Assembly (NCBI GenBank): GCA_023443225.1 | Contig: JAEZVF010000005.1 | Span: 54,186-118,185 of the forward strand | Source of the DNA: Bacillota bacterium | GTDB lineage: Bacteria > Bacillota > Clostridia > Lachnospirales > Lachnospiraceae | Direction of reading: 5' to 3' | Length of the DNA stretch: 64,000 nucleotides | Part shown: piece after piece, positions 33,684 through 43,800 of the stretch | Layout of the letters: each line of letters begins with the position of its first letter | Numbering within the stretch: the stretch's first letter is position 1 | Translations under genes and position numbers: made by a program | Notes under the pieces: model-generated | Told to the model about the DNA's origin: nothing | The model's input: the letters and a program-made list of their open reading frames with translations, nothing else | Databases searched by the model: none

Positions 33684-34652
33684 ATGACGGATAATCAATT
33701 TATCTATGCAGTTGCACGTATTCGTTCAAAAGAACTTACCCTGCTTGATAAACCGTTTTTCGATCAGTTACTTGCTTGTAAAAGCTATAAGGAGTGTTTA
33801 CGTCTTTTAGCTGATCGGGGGTGGGGTGTATCCGGTGATGAAGATGCAGATCAGTTATTGGTGATAGAGCGTGAGAAAACATGGGATTTGGTCCGTGAAC
33901 TTGTAACAGATATGTCAGTTTTCGATACATTTTTATACGGAAATGATTTTCATAATCTAAAAGCCGCAATAAAACAGGTTTATCTAAATGAAGAGATCCC
34001 AGATATCTATATTACACATGGGACCATTGATACTGAAGTAATCTATGATGCAGTTAAGAATCATGATTTTACTTTGTTACCGGAGTATATGAGAGCTTGT
34101 GCAGAAGAAGCATATCAAATACAAATGCGTTCCGGTGACAGTCAACTCTGTGATATCATAATTGATAGGGCAGCCCTAGAAAGTATATATCAAAAGGGCA
34201 AAAAGTCCGGGAATGAATTACTTGCGGATTATGTTGAACTTAAGGTTGTAGCAGCTAATATTAATATTGCAGTTCGAGGTTATAAAACAGGGAAAAGTAT
34301 TGAGTTTTTCGAGAGGGCGTTTGCTGTTTGTGATAGTCTGAATCGAAAAAGTCTGATAGAAGTTTCTCTTTGTGGAACAAAAGAGATCTTCGATTATCTT
34401 GCAACAACTGATTATGCAGATGCTGTACCAGCATTACAAGAATCAACGTCTGCCTTTGAAAGATGGTGCGATAATCGAATCATTAAGCTAATACAGCCGC
34501 AAAAATACAACTCATTTACAGTATCACCATTAGCTGCGTATATTTTAGCTAGGGAAAATGAAATAAAATCAGTAAGAATATTACTTTCTGGCAAACGTAA
34601 TTTTCTTCCAGAGAATTCCATCCGTGAAAGATTGAGGGAGATGTATGTATAA
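33684..34652 (+). CDS. ntpC: V-type ATPase subunit C (d-type, central stalk to rotor)
   Basis: 322 residues, all helical, in the threefold pseudo-repeat of subunit C/d, with YAVARIRSKELTLL at the start and PLAAYILARENEIKSVRIL near the end, both family signatures. It links the central shaft to the K ring. AAGAGG precedes the ATG. The 3' end overlaps ntpG by 8 nt. Confidence 0.9.
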   Translation: MTDNQFIYAVARIRSKELTLLDKPFFDQLLACKSYKECLRLLADRGWGVSGDEDADQLLVIEREKTWDLVRELVTDMSVFDTFLYGNDFHNLKAAIKQVYLNEEIPDIYITHGTIDTEVIYDAVKNHDFTLLPEYMRACAEEAYQIQMRSGDSQLCDIIIDRAALESIYQKGKKSGNELLADYVELKVVAANINIAVRGYKTGKSIEFFERAFAVCDSLNRKSLIEVSLCGTKEIFDYLATTDYADAVPALQESTSAFERWCDNRIIKLIQPQKYNSFTVSPLAAYILARENEIKSVRILLSGKRNFLPENSIRERLREMYV

Positions 34653-34962
34653 GATAGCAGTATTAGGCGACAGAGACAGCATTTATGGTTTTGCAGCTCT
34701 TGGGCTGGATACTTATCCAGTCAGTAACGCAGAAGATGCAGGAAGACTGCTGAAAAAACTGGCAGAGGGTAAGTATGCAGTTATTTATCTGACAGAAAGT
34801 CTGCAAGCGGCACTGGAATCTGAAATTGATCGGTACCGGACAGAAGAATTACCCGCAATAATACCAATCCCTGGAGTTTCCGGAAATACCGGAATGGGAA
34901 TGCGAAATGTTAAAAAATCCGTAGAGCAAGCAGTTGGCTCTGATATTATATTTAACAACTAA
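34645..34962 (+). CDS. ntpG: V-type ATPase subunit F (NtpG, central stalk)
   Basis: 105 residues with the Rossmann-like fold of subunit F: MYKIAVLGDRDSIYGFAALG, then YAVIYLTESL and LPAIIPIPG. It binds subunit D in the shaft. Translation is coupled to ntpC by overlap. Matches ntpG in E. hirae naming. Confidence 0.9.
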   Translation: MYKIAVLGDRDSIYGFAALGLDTYPVSNAEDAGRLLKKLAEGKYAVIYLTESLQAALESEIDRYRTEELPAIIPIPGVSGNTGMGMRNVKKSVEQAVGSDIIFNN

Positions 34963-34986
34963 ATTAAATGGCAGGTGAATTGGAAA

Positions 34987-36756
34987 ATGAGTATAGGTAC
35001 GATAAAAAAAGTTGCCGGTCCACTGGTTATTGCAGAGGGCATGCGCGATGCCAATATGTTTGACGTGGTTCGTGTTAGTGAGCAACGATTAATTGGTGAA
35101 ATCATTGAAATGCATGGTGACCAGGCTTCTATTCAGGTTTATGAGGAAACCTCGGGATTAGGACCAGGCGAACCGGTAGAATCCACAGGCTCACCACTCA
35201 GTGTTGAACTGGGGCCTGGATTAATCGGCAGTATCTTTGACGGAATTCAACGTCCTTTAGTAGATATCATGAATGCAACAGGGAATAATTTAACCAGAGG
35301 TGTTGAAATTCCCTCACTTAAGAGAACTACAAAATGGCACTTTACTCCGATGGCAAAAGAGGGAGATGAAGTCCAAGGTGGAGATATCATTGGTACTGTT
35401 CAAGAGACAGAAATCGTATCTCACAAAATTATGGTACCTGTAAACACGAAAGGTACAATTCAATCAATTGCGGAAGGTGATTATGCAATTGAAGAGACCA
35501 TAGCAGTACTTGTGAATGCAGATGGAACGTTAACTGATATTACCATGCTTCAAAAATGGCCGGTTCGTGTAGGCAGGCCGTACAGTGAGAAATTGTCACC
35601 CACAATGCCGCTTGTAACGGGACAGCGTGTTGTTGATACACTTTTCCCAATAGCAAAAGGTGGTGTAGCTGCGGTTCCCGGACCTTTCGGTAGTGGAAAA
35701 ACCGTCGTACAGCATCAGTTAGCAAAATGGGCAGAAGCAGACATCGTAGTTTATATCGGCTGTGGTGAGCGTGGAAATGAAATGACAGATGTATTAAATG
35801 AGTTTCCAGAATTAAAAGATCCAAAGACAGGACATTCCCTCATGGAACGAACTGTATTAATTGCAAATACATCCGACATGCCGGTTGCAGCACGTGAGGC
35901 ATCCATTTACGTAGGTATCACAATTGCGGAATATTTCCGTGATATGGGTTATTCCGTTGCCCTTATGGCTGACTCCACTTCCCGTTGGGCAGAGGCACTC
36001 CGAGAAATGTCCGGACGTCTGGAAGAAATGCCGGGTGAAGAAGGTTATCCAGCATATCTAGGAAGCCGTCTAGCTCAATTCTATGAGCGTGCCGGTAGAG
36101 TAATATCACTTGGTAAGGAAGGCAGGGAAGGTGCTCTTTCTGTTATTGGTGCTGTTTCCCCACCTGGTGGTGATATTTCAGAACCGGTATCTCAGGCTAC
36201 TCTTCGTATTGTTAAGGTATTCTGGAGTCTTGATGCTAATTTAGCATACAGGAGACATTTCCCTGCGATTAACTGGCTGACAAGTTATTCTTTGTATGTT
36301 GATAATATGGGGAAATGGTTTAATACGAAAGTAAATGAGAACTGGATGGCTCTACGCTCAAGAATTATGCATCTTTTACATGATGAATCTGAACTTGAAG
36401 AAATCGTAAAATTGGTTGGTATGGATGCCCTTTCTGCTCCTGACCGTTTGAAGCTGGAAGCGGCACGTTCAATTCGTGAGGATTATTTACATCAGGATGC
36501 TTTTCACGAGGTGGATACTTATACCGATTTGAATAAACAATTTAAAATGATGGAGCTTGTTCTTAGTTTCTTTGATATCTCTTCCGAGGCATTAAGTAGC
36601 GGTGTATCCGTAGATGATTTAGTAAAACTATCGGTTCGGGAAAAGATAGGTCGTTTTAAATATATTACCAATGACAGGATTGATACTGAATTTTCAGATA
36701 TTATTCATAACTTACATCGAGAAATCGATGAGTTAAAACAAAAGGAGGAATCCTAA
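34987..36756 (+). CDS. ntpA: V-type ATPase catalytic subunit A
   Basis: 589 residues. Walker A is GPFGSGKTVVQH (about 228-239), the catalytic region includes GERGNEM (arginine and glutamate finger loop), Walker B ALMADST, and SRWAEALREMSGRLEEMPGE is a family signature. The bulge (non-homologous) domain at about 110-200 separates A from B subunits. The start is ATG at 34987, 8 nt after AGGTG. Its stop overlaps the ntpB start (TAATG). Confidence 0.96.
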   Translation: MSIGTIKKVAGPLVIAEGMRDANMFDVVRVSEQRLIGEIIEMHGDQASIQVYEETSGLGPGEPVESTGSPLSVELGPGLIGSIFDGIQRPLVDIMNATGNNLTRGVEIPSLKRTTKWHFTPMAKEGDEVQGGDIIGTVQETEIVSHKIMVPVNTKGTIQSIAEGDYAIEETIAVLVNADGTLTDITMLQKWPVRVGRPYSEKLSPTMPLVTGQRVVDTLFPIAKGGVAAVPGPFGSGKTVVQHQLAKWAEADIVVYIGCGERGNEMTDVLNEFPELKDPKTGHSLMERTVLIANTSDMPVAAREASIYVGITIAEYFRDMGYSVALMADSTSRWAEALREMSGRLEEMPGEEGYPAYLGSRLAQFYERAGRVISLGKEGREGALSVIGAVSPPGGDISEPVSQATLRIVKVFWSLDANLAYRRHFPAINWLTSYSLYVDNMGKWFNTKVNENWMALRSRIMHLLHDESELEEIVKLVGMDALSAPDRLKLEAARSIREDYLHQDAFHEVDTYTDLNKQFKMMELVLSFFDISSEALSSGVSVDDLVKLSVREKIGRFKYITNDRIDTEFSDIIHNLHREIDELKQKEES

Positions 36757-38126
36757 TGCCAAAAGAATATAGAACCATTCAAGAGGTAGCAGGTCCTCTG
36801 ATGTTAGTACGTGGTGTTGAAAATGTATCTTATAATGAATTAGCCGAAATTGAACTTGCAAATGGTGAAAAACGACGTTGTAAGGTACTTGAAATTGATA
36901 AAGGGAATGCTTTGGTACAGTTATTTGAAAGTTCCACCGGTATTAATCTTTCCAATAGTAAAGTACGTTTCTTAGGCCGCAGTATGGAACTTGGTGTATC
37001 GGATGATATGCTAAGCCGAGTATTTGACGGTTTGGGACGTCCCATCGATAAGGGACCTGAGATTCTTCCGGATAAGAGGATGGATATCAACGGTCTTCCA
37101 ATGAATCCTGCTGCCAGAAACTATCCACAGGAATTTATTCAAACCGGAGTATCTGCAATTGATGGTCTCAATACCCTGGTACGTGGTCAGAAACTGCCTA
37201 TCTTCTCTGCTAGTGGACTACCTCATGCAGAGCTCGCTGCGCAGATTGCCCGCCAGGCAAAAGTACGTGGAACTGATGAACAATTTGCGGTTGTATTTGC
37301 TGCTATGGGAATTACCTTTGAGGAAGCAAATTTCTTTACAGAAAGTTTCCGGGAAACTGGTGCCATTGACCGTACCGTTATGTTTGTCAATTTGGCAAAT
37401 GATCCGGCAGTGGAACGTATTGCAACTCCTCGTATGGCACTTACTGCTGCCGAATATCTTGCATTTGAAAAGGGAATGCATGTACTTGTAATATTAACAG
37501 ACATTACAAATTATGCAGATTCTCTTCGTGAAATATCAGCTGCTCGTAAAGAGGTTCCTGGTCGCCGTGGATATCCAGGATATATGTACACAGACCTTGC
37601 TTCTCTTTATGAAAGAGCAGGACGTCAAAAAGGGAAAACTGGAAGTATTACTATGATTCCTATTCTGACCATGCCTGAAGATGATAAAACACATCCAATT
37701 CCGGATCTTACCGGTTATATTACGGAAGGTCAGATCATATTAAGCCGTGACTTGCATCGCCAAGGGGTTACACCTCCGATTGATGTATTGCCATCCCTTT
37801 CCCGTCTTAAGGATAAGGGTATCGGTGAGGGTAAAACCCGTGCAGATCATGCGAATACCATGAATCAGCTATTTGCTGCTTATGCAAGAGGAAAAGAAGC
37901 CAAGGAATTAATGGTTGTATTAGGAGAGGCAGCATTAACAGATATCGATAAACTTTATGCGAAATTCTCGGATGCATTTGAACAGGAATATGTATCTCAA
38001 GGATATCTTGTAAACCGAGATATCGAAGAGACCCTAGATCTTGGTTGGAAACTACTAGGAATACTCCCAAGAACCGAGCTGAAGAGAATTCGGGAAGAAT
38101 TCCTGGATAAATATTATGGTAAATAG
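36756..38126 (+). CDS. ntpB: V-type ATPase regulatory subunit B
   Basis: 456 residues. The P-loop position reads SASGLPHAELAAQ, without the GKT of a catalytic Walker A, as expected for the non-catalytic B subunit. Signature segments ARKEVPGRRGYPGYMYTDLA and TMPEDDKTHPIPDLTGY are present. Translation is coupled to ntpA by a 1-nt overlap, matching the 3:3 stoichiometry of the head. Confidence 0.96.
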   Translation: MPKEYRTIQEVAGPLMLVRGVENVSYNELAEIELANGEKRRCKVLEIDKGNALVQLFESSTGINLSNSKVRFLGRSMELGVSDDMLSRVFDGLGRPIDKGPEILPDKRMDINGLPMNPAARNYPQEFIQTGVSAIDGLNTLVRGQKLPIFSASGLPHAELAAQIARQAKVRGTDEQFAVVFAAMGITFEEANFFTESFRETGAIDRTVMFVNLANDPAVERIATPRMALTAAEYLAFEKGMHVLVILTDITNYADSLREISAARKEVPGRRGYPGYMYTDLASLYERAGRQKGKTGSITMIPILTMPEDDKTHPIPDLTGYITEGQIILSRDLHRQGVTPPIDVLPSLSRLKDKGIGEGKTRADHANTMNQLFAAYARGKEAKELMVVLGEAALTDIDKLYAKFSDAFEQEYVSQGYLVNRDIEETLDLGWKLLGILPRTELKRIREEFLDKYYGK

Positions 38127-38164
38127 AGTATCGAAAGGTATTATTCAGGAAGGAGGTGCTGTTT

Positions 38165-38830
38165 TTGGCTAAGACTCATGTGAATCCAACCCGTATGGAA
38201 TTAACAAGAATTAAGAAGAAATTGGTGATGGCGATTCGTGGACATAAACTTCTTAAGGATAAACGAGATGAATTAATGCGGCAGTTTCTTGAACTGGTTC
38301 GTGAAAATAGGACCTTACGGGAAAAAGTAGAAGCTGGAATTACAGAGGCAAATAAAAGATTTGTGTTGGCTCGGGCAGGTATGGAAGATGAAGTTTTAAA
38401 TGTTGCCTTAATGGCACCACGACAAGAAGTATATCTTGAAACGAGCACCCGTAATGTTATGAGTGTTGATATTCCTGTCTTTTCATATAAAACAAAGACA
38501 CCGGATGCCAATGATATTTATTCTTACGGTTTTGCTTTTACCTCAGGAGATTTGGATGATGCAGTGAAATCTTTGCAGGATATCCTGCCGGAGATGCTTC
38601 GACTAGCAGAGTGTGAGAAGTCTTGTCAACTGATGGCAGCAGAGATAGAAAAGACCAGACGTCGTGTAAATGCATTAGAGCATGTAATGATTCCAGAGAT
38701 GCAGGAAAATATAAAATACATTAAAATGAAACTGGATGAGAATGAACGGAGTACACAAATTCGTTTAATGAAAGTGAAAGATATGATGTTAGAACAGGCG
38801 CACCATTATAGTGAACGTGCAGATTTTTAG
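38165..38830 (+). CDS. ntpD: V-type ATPase subunit D (central rotor shaft)
   Basis: 221 residues, two long coiled-coil helices at the termini (about 5-75 and 135-215) joined by a short beta region; VNPTRMELTRIKKKL is the family start. The codon used is TTG at 38165, 6 nt after AGGAGGTG; the longer frame from 38156 begins inside that ribosome site. Last gene of the operon; the ntpH and ntpJ genes of E. hirae are absent. Confidence 0.93.
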   Translation: MAKTHVNPTRMELTRIKKKLVMAIRGHKLLKDKRDELMRQFLELVRENRTLREKVEAGITEANKRFVLARAGMEDEVLNVALMAPRQEVYLETSTRNVMSVDIPVFSYKTKTPDANDIYSYGFAFTSGDLDDAVKSLQDILPEMLRLAECEKSCQLMAAEIEKTRRRVNALEHVMIPEMQENIKYIKMKLDENERSTQIRLMKVKDMMLEQAHHYSERADF

Positions 38831-38848
38831 TTATTTCTTAATTTTAAC

Positions 38849-38888
38849 AAAGGCGGTTGCAAATATAAAATATATTGCAACCGCCTTT
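38849..38888. terminator. Hairpin at the end of the V-ATPase operon
   Basis: AAAGGCGGTTGCAA (38849-38862) pairs exactly with TTGCAACCGCCTTT (38875-38888). The T-tract after it is weak. Confidence 0.75.
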
Positions 38889-39154
38889 CCTAATTTCCAA
38901 ATTCATATTTTTAGAAACAATTAGTGTTCACCAAATTGATTATGCATATACTAAATTTGGTATATTTCCTTTGGAGGTAAGGGTTTACTAAAGAGCTAAA
39001 AATATTTTTTTGAGCTAAAAAAGTATTTTGGTAATTATCAATATTTTATAAGATAATATGTCGAAAAAGATGAACAAAATGACTAAAATAGTACTATTTG
39101 ATAATTATAATTATTGTATAAAGTGCCAATAAAGATTAAATAATTACTTTACTA
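38889..39154. other. Non-coding gap upstream of the pyrophosphatase gene
   Basis: AT-rich with no convincing ORF. AAATTTGG/CAAATT segments around 38933-38965 could pair. I see nothing else until the promoter at 39155. Confidence 0.4.
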
Positions 39155-39183
39155 TTGAACAAAAGATACTAAAGTGTTACTAT
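39155..39183 (+). promoter_or_regulatory. Candidate promoter of the pyrophosphatase gene
   Basis: TTGAAC (39155-39160), 17-nt spacer, TACTAT (39178-39183), 54 nt before the start codon. Confidence 0.45.
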
Positions 39184-39237
39184 CAGTATTGTGGCTAAAA
39201 GTAACAAAGTAAAAAAAATAATTGGGAGATGAACAAG

Positions 39238-41328
39238 ATGAGTATGAATGTGGAATTTTTTCAAGTTGTGTCAATTGTGATCTCAATACTTTCCTTTGGA
39301 GCAGCAGTATGGCTCTATAAGTGGGTGGATTCACAGCCGTCTTCAAATAAGAAGATTGCAGAAGTTGGTAAACTGATTCGAAACGGAGCAAACACTTTTT
39401 TGGCAAAAGAGTATAAAACATTGGTTCGTTTTTGCGCAGTTGTAGCATTTGCTATTTTTATATTCCTTCCTTCACCAATATGGAATGGAAATATAACAGA
39501 TAATATTGTTATGGCAATTGCTTATATATGCGGAACAATTTTCTCTGGTATTGCAGGTAAAGTAGGTATCAGTATTGCAACAATTGCAAATGTTAAGGCT
39601 GCAGAAGCATCAACAAAAGGTATCAAACCGTCCTTTATGTCAGGTTTCCGTGGTGGTGCAGTTATGGGTATGGCAGTAGTTGGCTCAAGCTTATTGGGAG
39701 TTACCTTGGTTATGCTTCTTACTGATAATACCACAGCACTTTTAGGCTTTAGCTTTGGTGCTAGTTCTATGGCTCTGTTTGCAAAAGCAGGAGGTGGTAT
39801 ATTTACAAAGACTGCTGATATCAGCGCCGACTTAGTTGGTAAAGTTGAACTTGGAATTCCAGAAGATGACCCAAGAAATCCTGCTGTTATTGCAGATAAT
39901 GTTGGTGATAATGTTGGTGACGTAGCAGGAATGGGTGCCGATTTATTCGATTCAAACGTAGCCTCTATGGCTGCAGCACTCGTTATGGCTGTTGGTCTTG
40001 ATAGAATAAAAGGTGGCTCTGTAAATGCAAGTATGGTTTTCTGTTATGCAGCAATCGGATTATTTGCTTCCATTATTGGTGTATTAACAGCAAATATGAA
40101 AGAAGGCGGAAATCCTACGAGAGCCTTAAACAGTAACACTTATGTTACTACTGTAATTTTTGGTGGTTTAACGGCAGTTGCAACTTATCTATTTAGTTTT
40201 GAATGGAGAATCTGGTTTGCCAGTGCAATTGGTCTGATTGTAGGTCTTGTTATTGGTATCGCAAGTGATTACTTTACGGATGATACAAAACCTCCGGTTC
40301 ATGCAGTTGCAAAAGCTTCAGAATCCGGACCTGCCTTTACTATTTTATCTGGAATTTCCTATGGTCTTTTGAGTACATTACCTGCAATGATTGGTATTGG
40401 TATCTCAGCACTTGCAGCTTTTAAAATTTGTGAACCACTTGGTCCTGGTTATGCAATGTTTGGAATCTCAATGGCAGCAGTTGGAATGCTTTCCATCGTA
40501 GGTATGATTATTTCAAATGATGCTTATGGACCGATTGTAGATAATGCGCGTGGTCTTGTTGAAATGGGTGATTTAGGAGATAAAGCACTTGAAATTACAG
40601 ACTCACTTGATAGTGCAGGAAATACTGTAAAAGCAGTAACAAAAGGTTTCGCAATTGGTGCTGCAGGACTCACTGTAATCTCACTTTTAGGTGCGTTCAT
40701 TAGTGAAGTAAACATAGCAGCAGCAGAATTGGGAAAACCACTTATCACTGGTTTTGATGTTGTAAATCCGATTGTATTCTTTGGTTTATTGGTTGGTGCA
40801 GCAATTCCTCCGGTGTTCTCCGCTATGTTAATGCTTGGTGTAGATAGAAATGCTCAACGTATGGTAGAAGAAATTCACCGTCAGTTCAAAGAAATTATTG
40901 GATTAAAAGAGGGTAAAGAAGGTGTAGTTCCCGAATACGATAAATGTATCGAAATTGCAACGGATGGAGCTATCAAGGAATTAATTCCAGCAGGTCTTAT
41001 GACAATACTTGCAACACTTCTAGTAGGATTTATCGGTGGTGTTCAGGCAATTGGTGGTTTTATCACAGGAAATATTGTCAGCGGATTAATCTTTGCATTA
41101 TTTATGTCCAATTCAGGTGGCCTTTGGGATAACACCAAAAAGTATGTTGAATCCGGACATAATGGTGGTAAAAATTCAGATACCCATAAATCAGCAGTAG
41201 TAGGTGATACGGTTGGTGATCCATTTAAAGATACGGCAGGACCTTCCATCAATACACAGATTACAGTTGTTTCATTGGTAGCTTCCTTAACCGCTACGTT
41301 ATTCTTAACATTCTCCCTATTTGGTTGA
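39238..41328 (+). CDS. hppA: Membrane-bound ion-pumping pyrophosphatase, K+-independent type
   Basis: 696 residues with about 16 membrane helices. Substrate motifs include DISADLVGKVE (variant of DVGADLVGK), EDDPRNPAVIADNVGDNVGD, and the C-terminal GDTVGDPFKDTAGPS. The position that separates subclasses reads GNTVK465AVTKGFA; lysine there marks the K+-independent H+-pumping group, whereas alanine marks K+-dependent and Na+-pumping enzymes. It converts pyrophosphate hydrolysis into an ion gradient. The ATG at 39238 is 9 nt from GGGAG; an ATG at 39229 is too close to that site. Confidence 0.93.
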   Translation: MSMNVEFFQVVSIVISILSFGAAVWLYKWVDSQPSSNKKIAEVGKLIRNGANTFLAKEYKTLVRFCAVVAFAIFIFLPSPIWNGNITDNIVMAIAYICGTIFSGIAGKVGISIATIANVKAAEASTKGIKPSFMSGFRGGAVMGMAVVGSSLLGVTLVMLLTDNTTALLGFSFGASSMALFAKAGGGIFTKTADISADLVGKVELGIPEDDPRNPAVIADNVGDNVGDVAGMGADLFDSNVASMAAALVMAVGLDRIKGGSVNASMVFCYAAIGLFASIIGVLTANMKEGGNPTRALNSNTYVTTVIFGGLTAVATYLFSFEWRIWFASAIGLIVGLVIGIASDYFTDDTKPPVHAVAKASESGPAFTILSGISYGLLSTLPAMIGIGISALAAFKICEPLGPGYAMFGISMAAVGMLSIVGMIISNDAYGPIVDNARGLVEMGDLGDKALEITDSLDSAGNTVKAVTKGFAIGAAGLTVISLLGAFISEVNIAAAELGKPLITGFDVVNPIVFFGLLVGAAIPPVFSAMLMLGVDRNAQRMVEEIHRQFKEIIGLKEGKEGVVPEYDKCIEIATDGAIKELIPAGLMTILATLLVGFIGGVQAIGGFITGNIVSGLIFALFMSNSGGLWDNTKKYVESGHNGGKNSDTHKSAVVGDTVGDPFKDTAGPSINTQITVVSLVASLTATLFLTFSLFG

Positions 41329-41364
41329 TAATTAGGGTTAATAATTAGCATACATAAGAGTAAG

Positions 41365-41402
41365 AAAAAAGGGCAATCGCATTTAGTGCGAAGCCCTTTT
41401 TT
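41365..41402. terminator. Bidirectional terminator between convergent genes
   Basis: AAAAAAGGGC (41365-41374) pairs with GCCCTTTTTT (41393-41402), with an inner TCGCA/TGCGA pairing. Confidence 0.85.
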
Positions 41403-41403
41403 G

Positions 41404-42726
41404 TTATTCTGCGCTTCCTATATATAGTTTTATTTTATCGATACGTTTTTTCTTTACACTTTCAATTTTGAAAACCAAATTCTCTATCTCAATAGTTCTA
41501 TCATCATATTCACTAGGAATTTCACCCATAGTGTCAATCAACAGACCGGATATGGTTTCATAATTATCAGAAGATATATTTAGTTCTAATTCACTATTTA
41601 ATTCATCTATGGTTAATAGACCATCGATAAGATAAGTAGAATTATCTATTTTTTTAATCTTTGGTAATGTGGTATCATACTCATCTTCGATATCACCCAT
41701 TACCTCTTCGATTAAGTCTTCCATCGTTACTATACCAGCAAAGCCACCATATTCATCAATTAGTACAGCAATGTGGTTTTTTGTATCCTGCAATTCTCGA
41801 AACAAGTCGTAGACAATCTTGCTATCCGGTACAAGGTAAGGTTTAATCAATATAGATTTTATATCAACATTTTTATATCCTTTTTTTACGGCCTCCCGCA
41901 TAAAATCTTTAAAATATAAGATTCCTACAACATTATCAATATCATCCTCGTAAACAGGAATTCGAGAGTAATTTGTTTCTAATAATTGCTCAATGTATTC
42001 TTCCATAGGTTTTAATATATTAATTGCAAATACATTAATCTTTGGAGTCATGATTTCTTTGGCAAATTTATCATCAAATTCTATAATAGAATTTATCATT
42101 TCTTTTTCTTTTTTATTTAGCACACCATGAACTTGTCCTTCTTCCACAAGTGATTTGATTTCTTCCCTGGATAGAATATCTTCTAAACCACTTGGTTTGC
42201 CCCCAAACAATTTCATTACTAGATTTGTTGAATGTGTTAACAACTTAATAAAGGGCGATGCTAGTTTTGCTACAAACATAATTGGTTTGACAGTAAACAT
42301 ACTAATGGATTCTGTCTTTTGTAAAGCAATTCTTTTCGGTACCAGTTCTCCAAACACTAAAGTAAAATACGATAATATTAAAGTGACTAGGATTAATGAA
42401 ATTTGATCGCCATATGGAATTCCTAGATTGTGTAACCATATTCCTAAAGGTTTAGAAAGACCGGTCGCAGCTGAAGCACTGGAAAAGAAGCCAGCTAAAG
42501 TGATTGCCACTTGAATTGTTGATAGAAACTTAGTCGGTTCTTCCAAGAGTTTTAGAATCAGGATTGCCTTTTTATTATCGGATTCTGCTAATCGCTTCAT
42601 CTTGTTCTTATTGACAGATACGGTAGCCATTTCGGCACAAGAAAAAAATGCATTGACTAAAGTTAGAACGACTAAGATTATTAGTTGTGTTAAAATAGTA
42701 TTCCCGTCAGGGTCAGGGTCTGACAT
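41404..42726 (-). CDS. CNNM/CBS/CorC_HlyC-type membrane protein (hemolysin family)
   Basis: 440 residues. Four membrane helices of the CNNM (DUF21) domain (about 10-190) are followed by two CBS domains (about 215-335; MTPKINVFAIN, then VPDSKIVYDLFRELQ) and a CorC_HlyC domain (about 350-435; GGFAGIVTMEDLIEEVMGDI). Relatives move Mg2+ or Co2+, usually as exporters; the old haemolysin name is not supported by mechanism. The ATG at 42726 follows TTAGGAGG; a longer frame upstream is unsupported. Confidence 0.88.
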   Translation of the reverse strand: MSDPDPDGNTILTQLIILVVLTLVNAFFSCAEMATVSVNKNKMKRLAESDNKKAILILKLLEEPTKFLSTIQVAITLAGFFSSASAATGLSKPLGIWLHNLGIPYGDQISLILVTLILSYFTLVFGELVPKRIALQKTESISMFTVKPIMFVAKLASPFIKLLTHSTNLVMKLFGGKPSGLEDILSREEIKSLVEEGQVHGVLNKKEKEMINSIIEFDDKFAKEIMTPKINVFAINILKPMEEYIEQLLETNYSRIPVYEDDIDNVVGILYFKDFMREAVKKGYKNVDIKSILIKPYLVPDSKIVYDLFRELQDTKNHIAVLIDEYGGFAGIVTMEDLIEEVMGDIEDEYDTTLPKIKKIDNSTYLIDGLLTIDELNSELELNISSDNYETISGLLIDTMGEIPSEYDDRTIEIENLVFKIESVKKKRIDKIKLYIGSAE

Positions 42727-42871
42727 TATTACTTTCCTCCTAAAATTTAATATTAAAATAATACCATACTTTCTATTCGAATGCAAGTTGACCATCAACG
42801 AATGTTCAGCCTATCGGCAGATGACAGACTTGTCCATACGAATGGCAGATTTACAACATTTTGTTGTATAC

Positions 42872-42910
42872 AAAAAGCAGTGAAGATATAATACTCTAAC
42901 ACTGCTTTTT
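42872..42910 (-). terminator. Terminator of the helical hypothetical gene
   Basis: AAAAAGCAGTG (42872-42882) pairs with CACTGCTTTTT (42900-42910), with T-run on the minus strand. Confidence 0.8.
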
Positions 42911-42935
42911 CTATTCATGTATAGGGCTCGTTATT

Positions 42936-43505
42936 TTATGTGTTTTGAAAAAATTGATTCATAATACCATAAGACATAAAGTCAGCCATCTTCATAGCCT
43001 CTGCCTGGATTGAGTCATAAATCATAATATCTAAGGGATATTTATTATTTAGTCGAAATACGGCTTCGTCTTCTGTCATTTTTAAATGACTATATAACAG
43101 TGTCCTGAATTTTCTCATCGACCAAAAAGGGTTTATTTCTGATAAAAATATGGCTATTTCATCAGCATTTTTATACCACTTTTTCCTGTCTTCTACAATA
43201 CCTTCTTTATTTCCTTTTTTTGCATTATTAACAAGGCTTGCAGCAATCTGAAGATGATCTCGCAATAGAGTCTCGAATCGTTTGGCGTTTTCCACACCAT
43301 AATAATTCCTTAAGACATTTGCAAAATCAGTAGGATTACGCAGTAATCGTTCTGTTACATATTCTAAATCACCTAACTCTGCTGCGGTACTGATGATAAA
43401 GGATCTAGTCCACATGATGTGTTGTTCCCATAGTTTCCGAAAAGTATTTATAAGGGAAATTTGATTTTGGTATTTCATTATCGTAGGATTGCTGTTATGA
43501 TACAT
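42936..43505 (-). CDS. Helical hypothetical protein
   Basis: 189 residues, soluble, predicted as a four-helix-type bundle (LWEQHIMWTRSFIIST near residue 25 and FETLLRDHLQIAASLVN near 80). It belongs to a family of clostridial hypothetical proteins that are sometimes labelled acetylglutamate kinase without justification; no amino-acid kinase motif is present. An AAAGGAA site precedes the ATG. It has its own terminator. Confidence 0.65.
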   Translation of the reverse strand: MYHNSNPTIMKYQNQISLINTFRKLWEQHIMWTRSFIISTAAELGDLEYVTERLLRNPTDFANVLRNYYGVENAKRFETLLRDHLQIAASLVNNAKKGNKEGIVEDRKKWYKNADEIAIFLSEINPFWSMRKFRTLLYSHLKMTEDEAVFRLNNKYPLDIMIYDSIQAEAMKMADFMSYGIMNQFFQNT

Positions 43506-43799
43506 TAGTTTATTCCTTTTGGCATTTACAGTATTATATGCGGATTATACTTAATTGATACAGTATCCATGCTACGTAAAGGGTACAGTCAAAAAGAATG
43601 CGATTTACAGTATAATATAATAATTATAAATTTTTAAAGTTAATATTGACATTTAAAGTTAATCTTTTATAATAAAAAGTGGATTAAGAAATTTTGTGCT
43701 GGCGTTATTTGCAAAGCAACAAAAAATTAGAATGAAAGATGAAAGAGAGGTAAGTTTTTGTTACGTGTGTCTGAATTGGTGATTGCAACTAAATAGTTG
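43506..43799. other. Non-coding gap before the structured leader
   Basis: AT-rich. It contains the repeated phrase TTTAAAGTTAAT (around 43633 and 43651), one copy after TTGACA, and a TATAAT at 43669-43674. These may form the promoter of the leader, but the spacing is not ideal for any one pair. Confidence 0.35.
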
Positions 43800-43800
43800 T

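Noticed and set aside
42936..43505. Acetylglutamate kinase
   Set aside because: Label sometimes seen on this family, but there is no amino-acid kinase fold or glycine-rich nucleotide motif.
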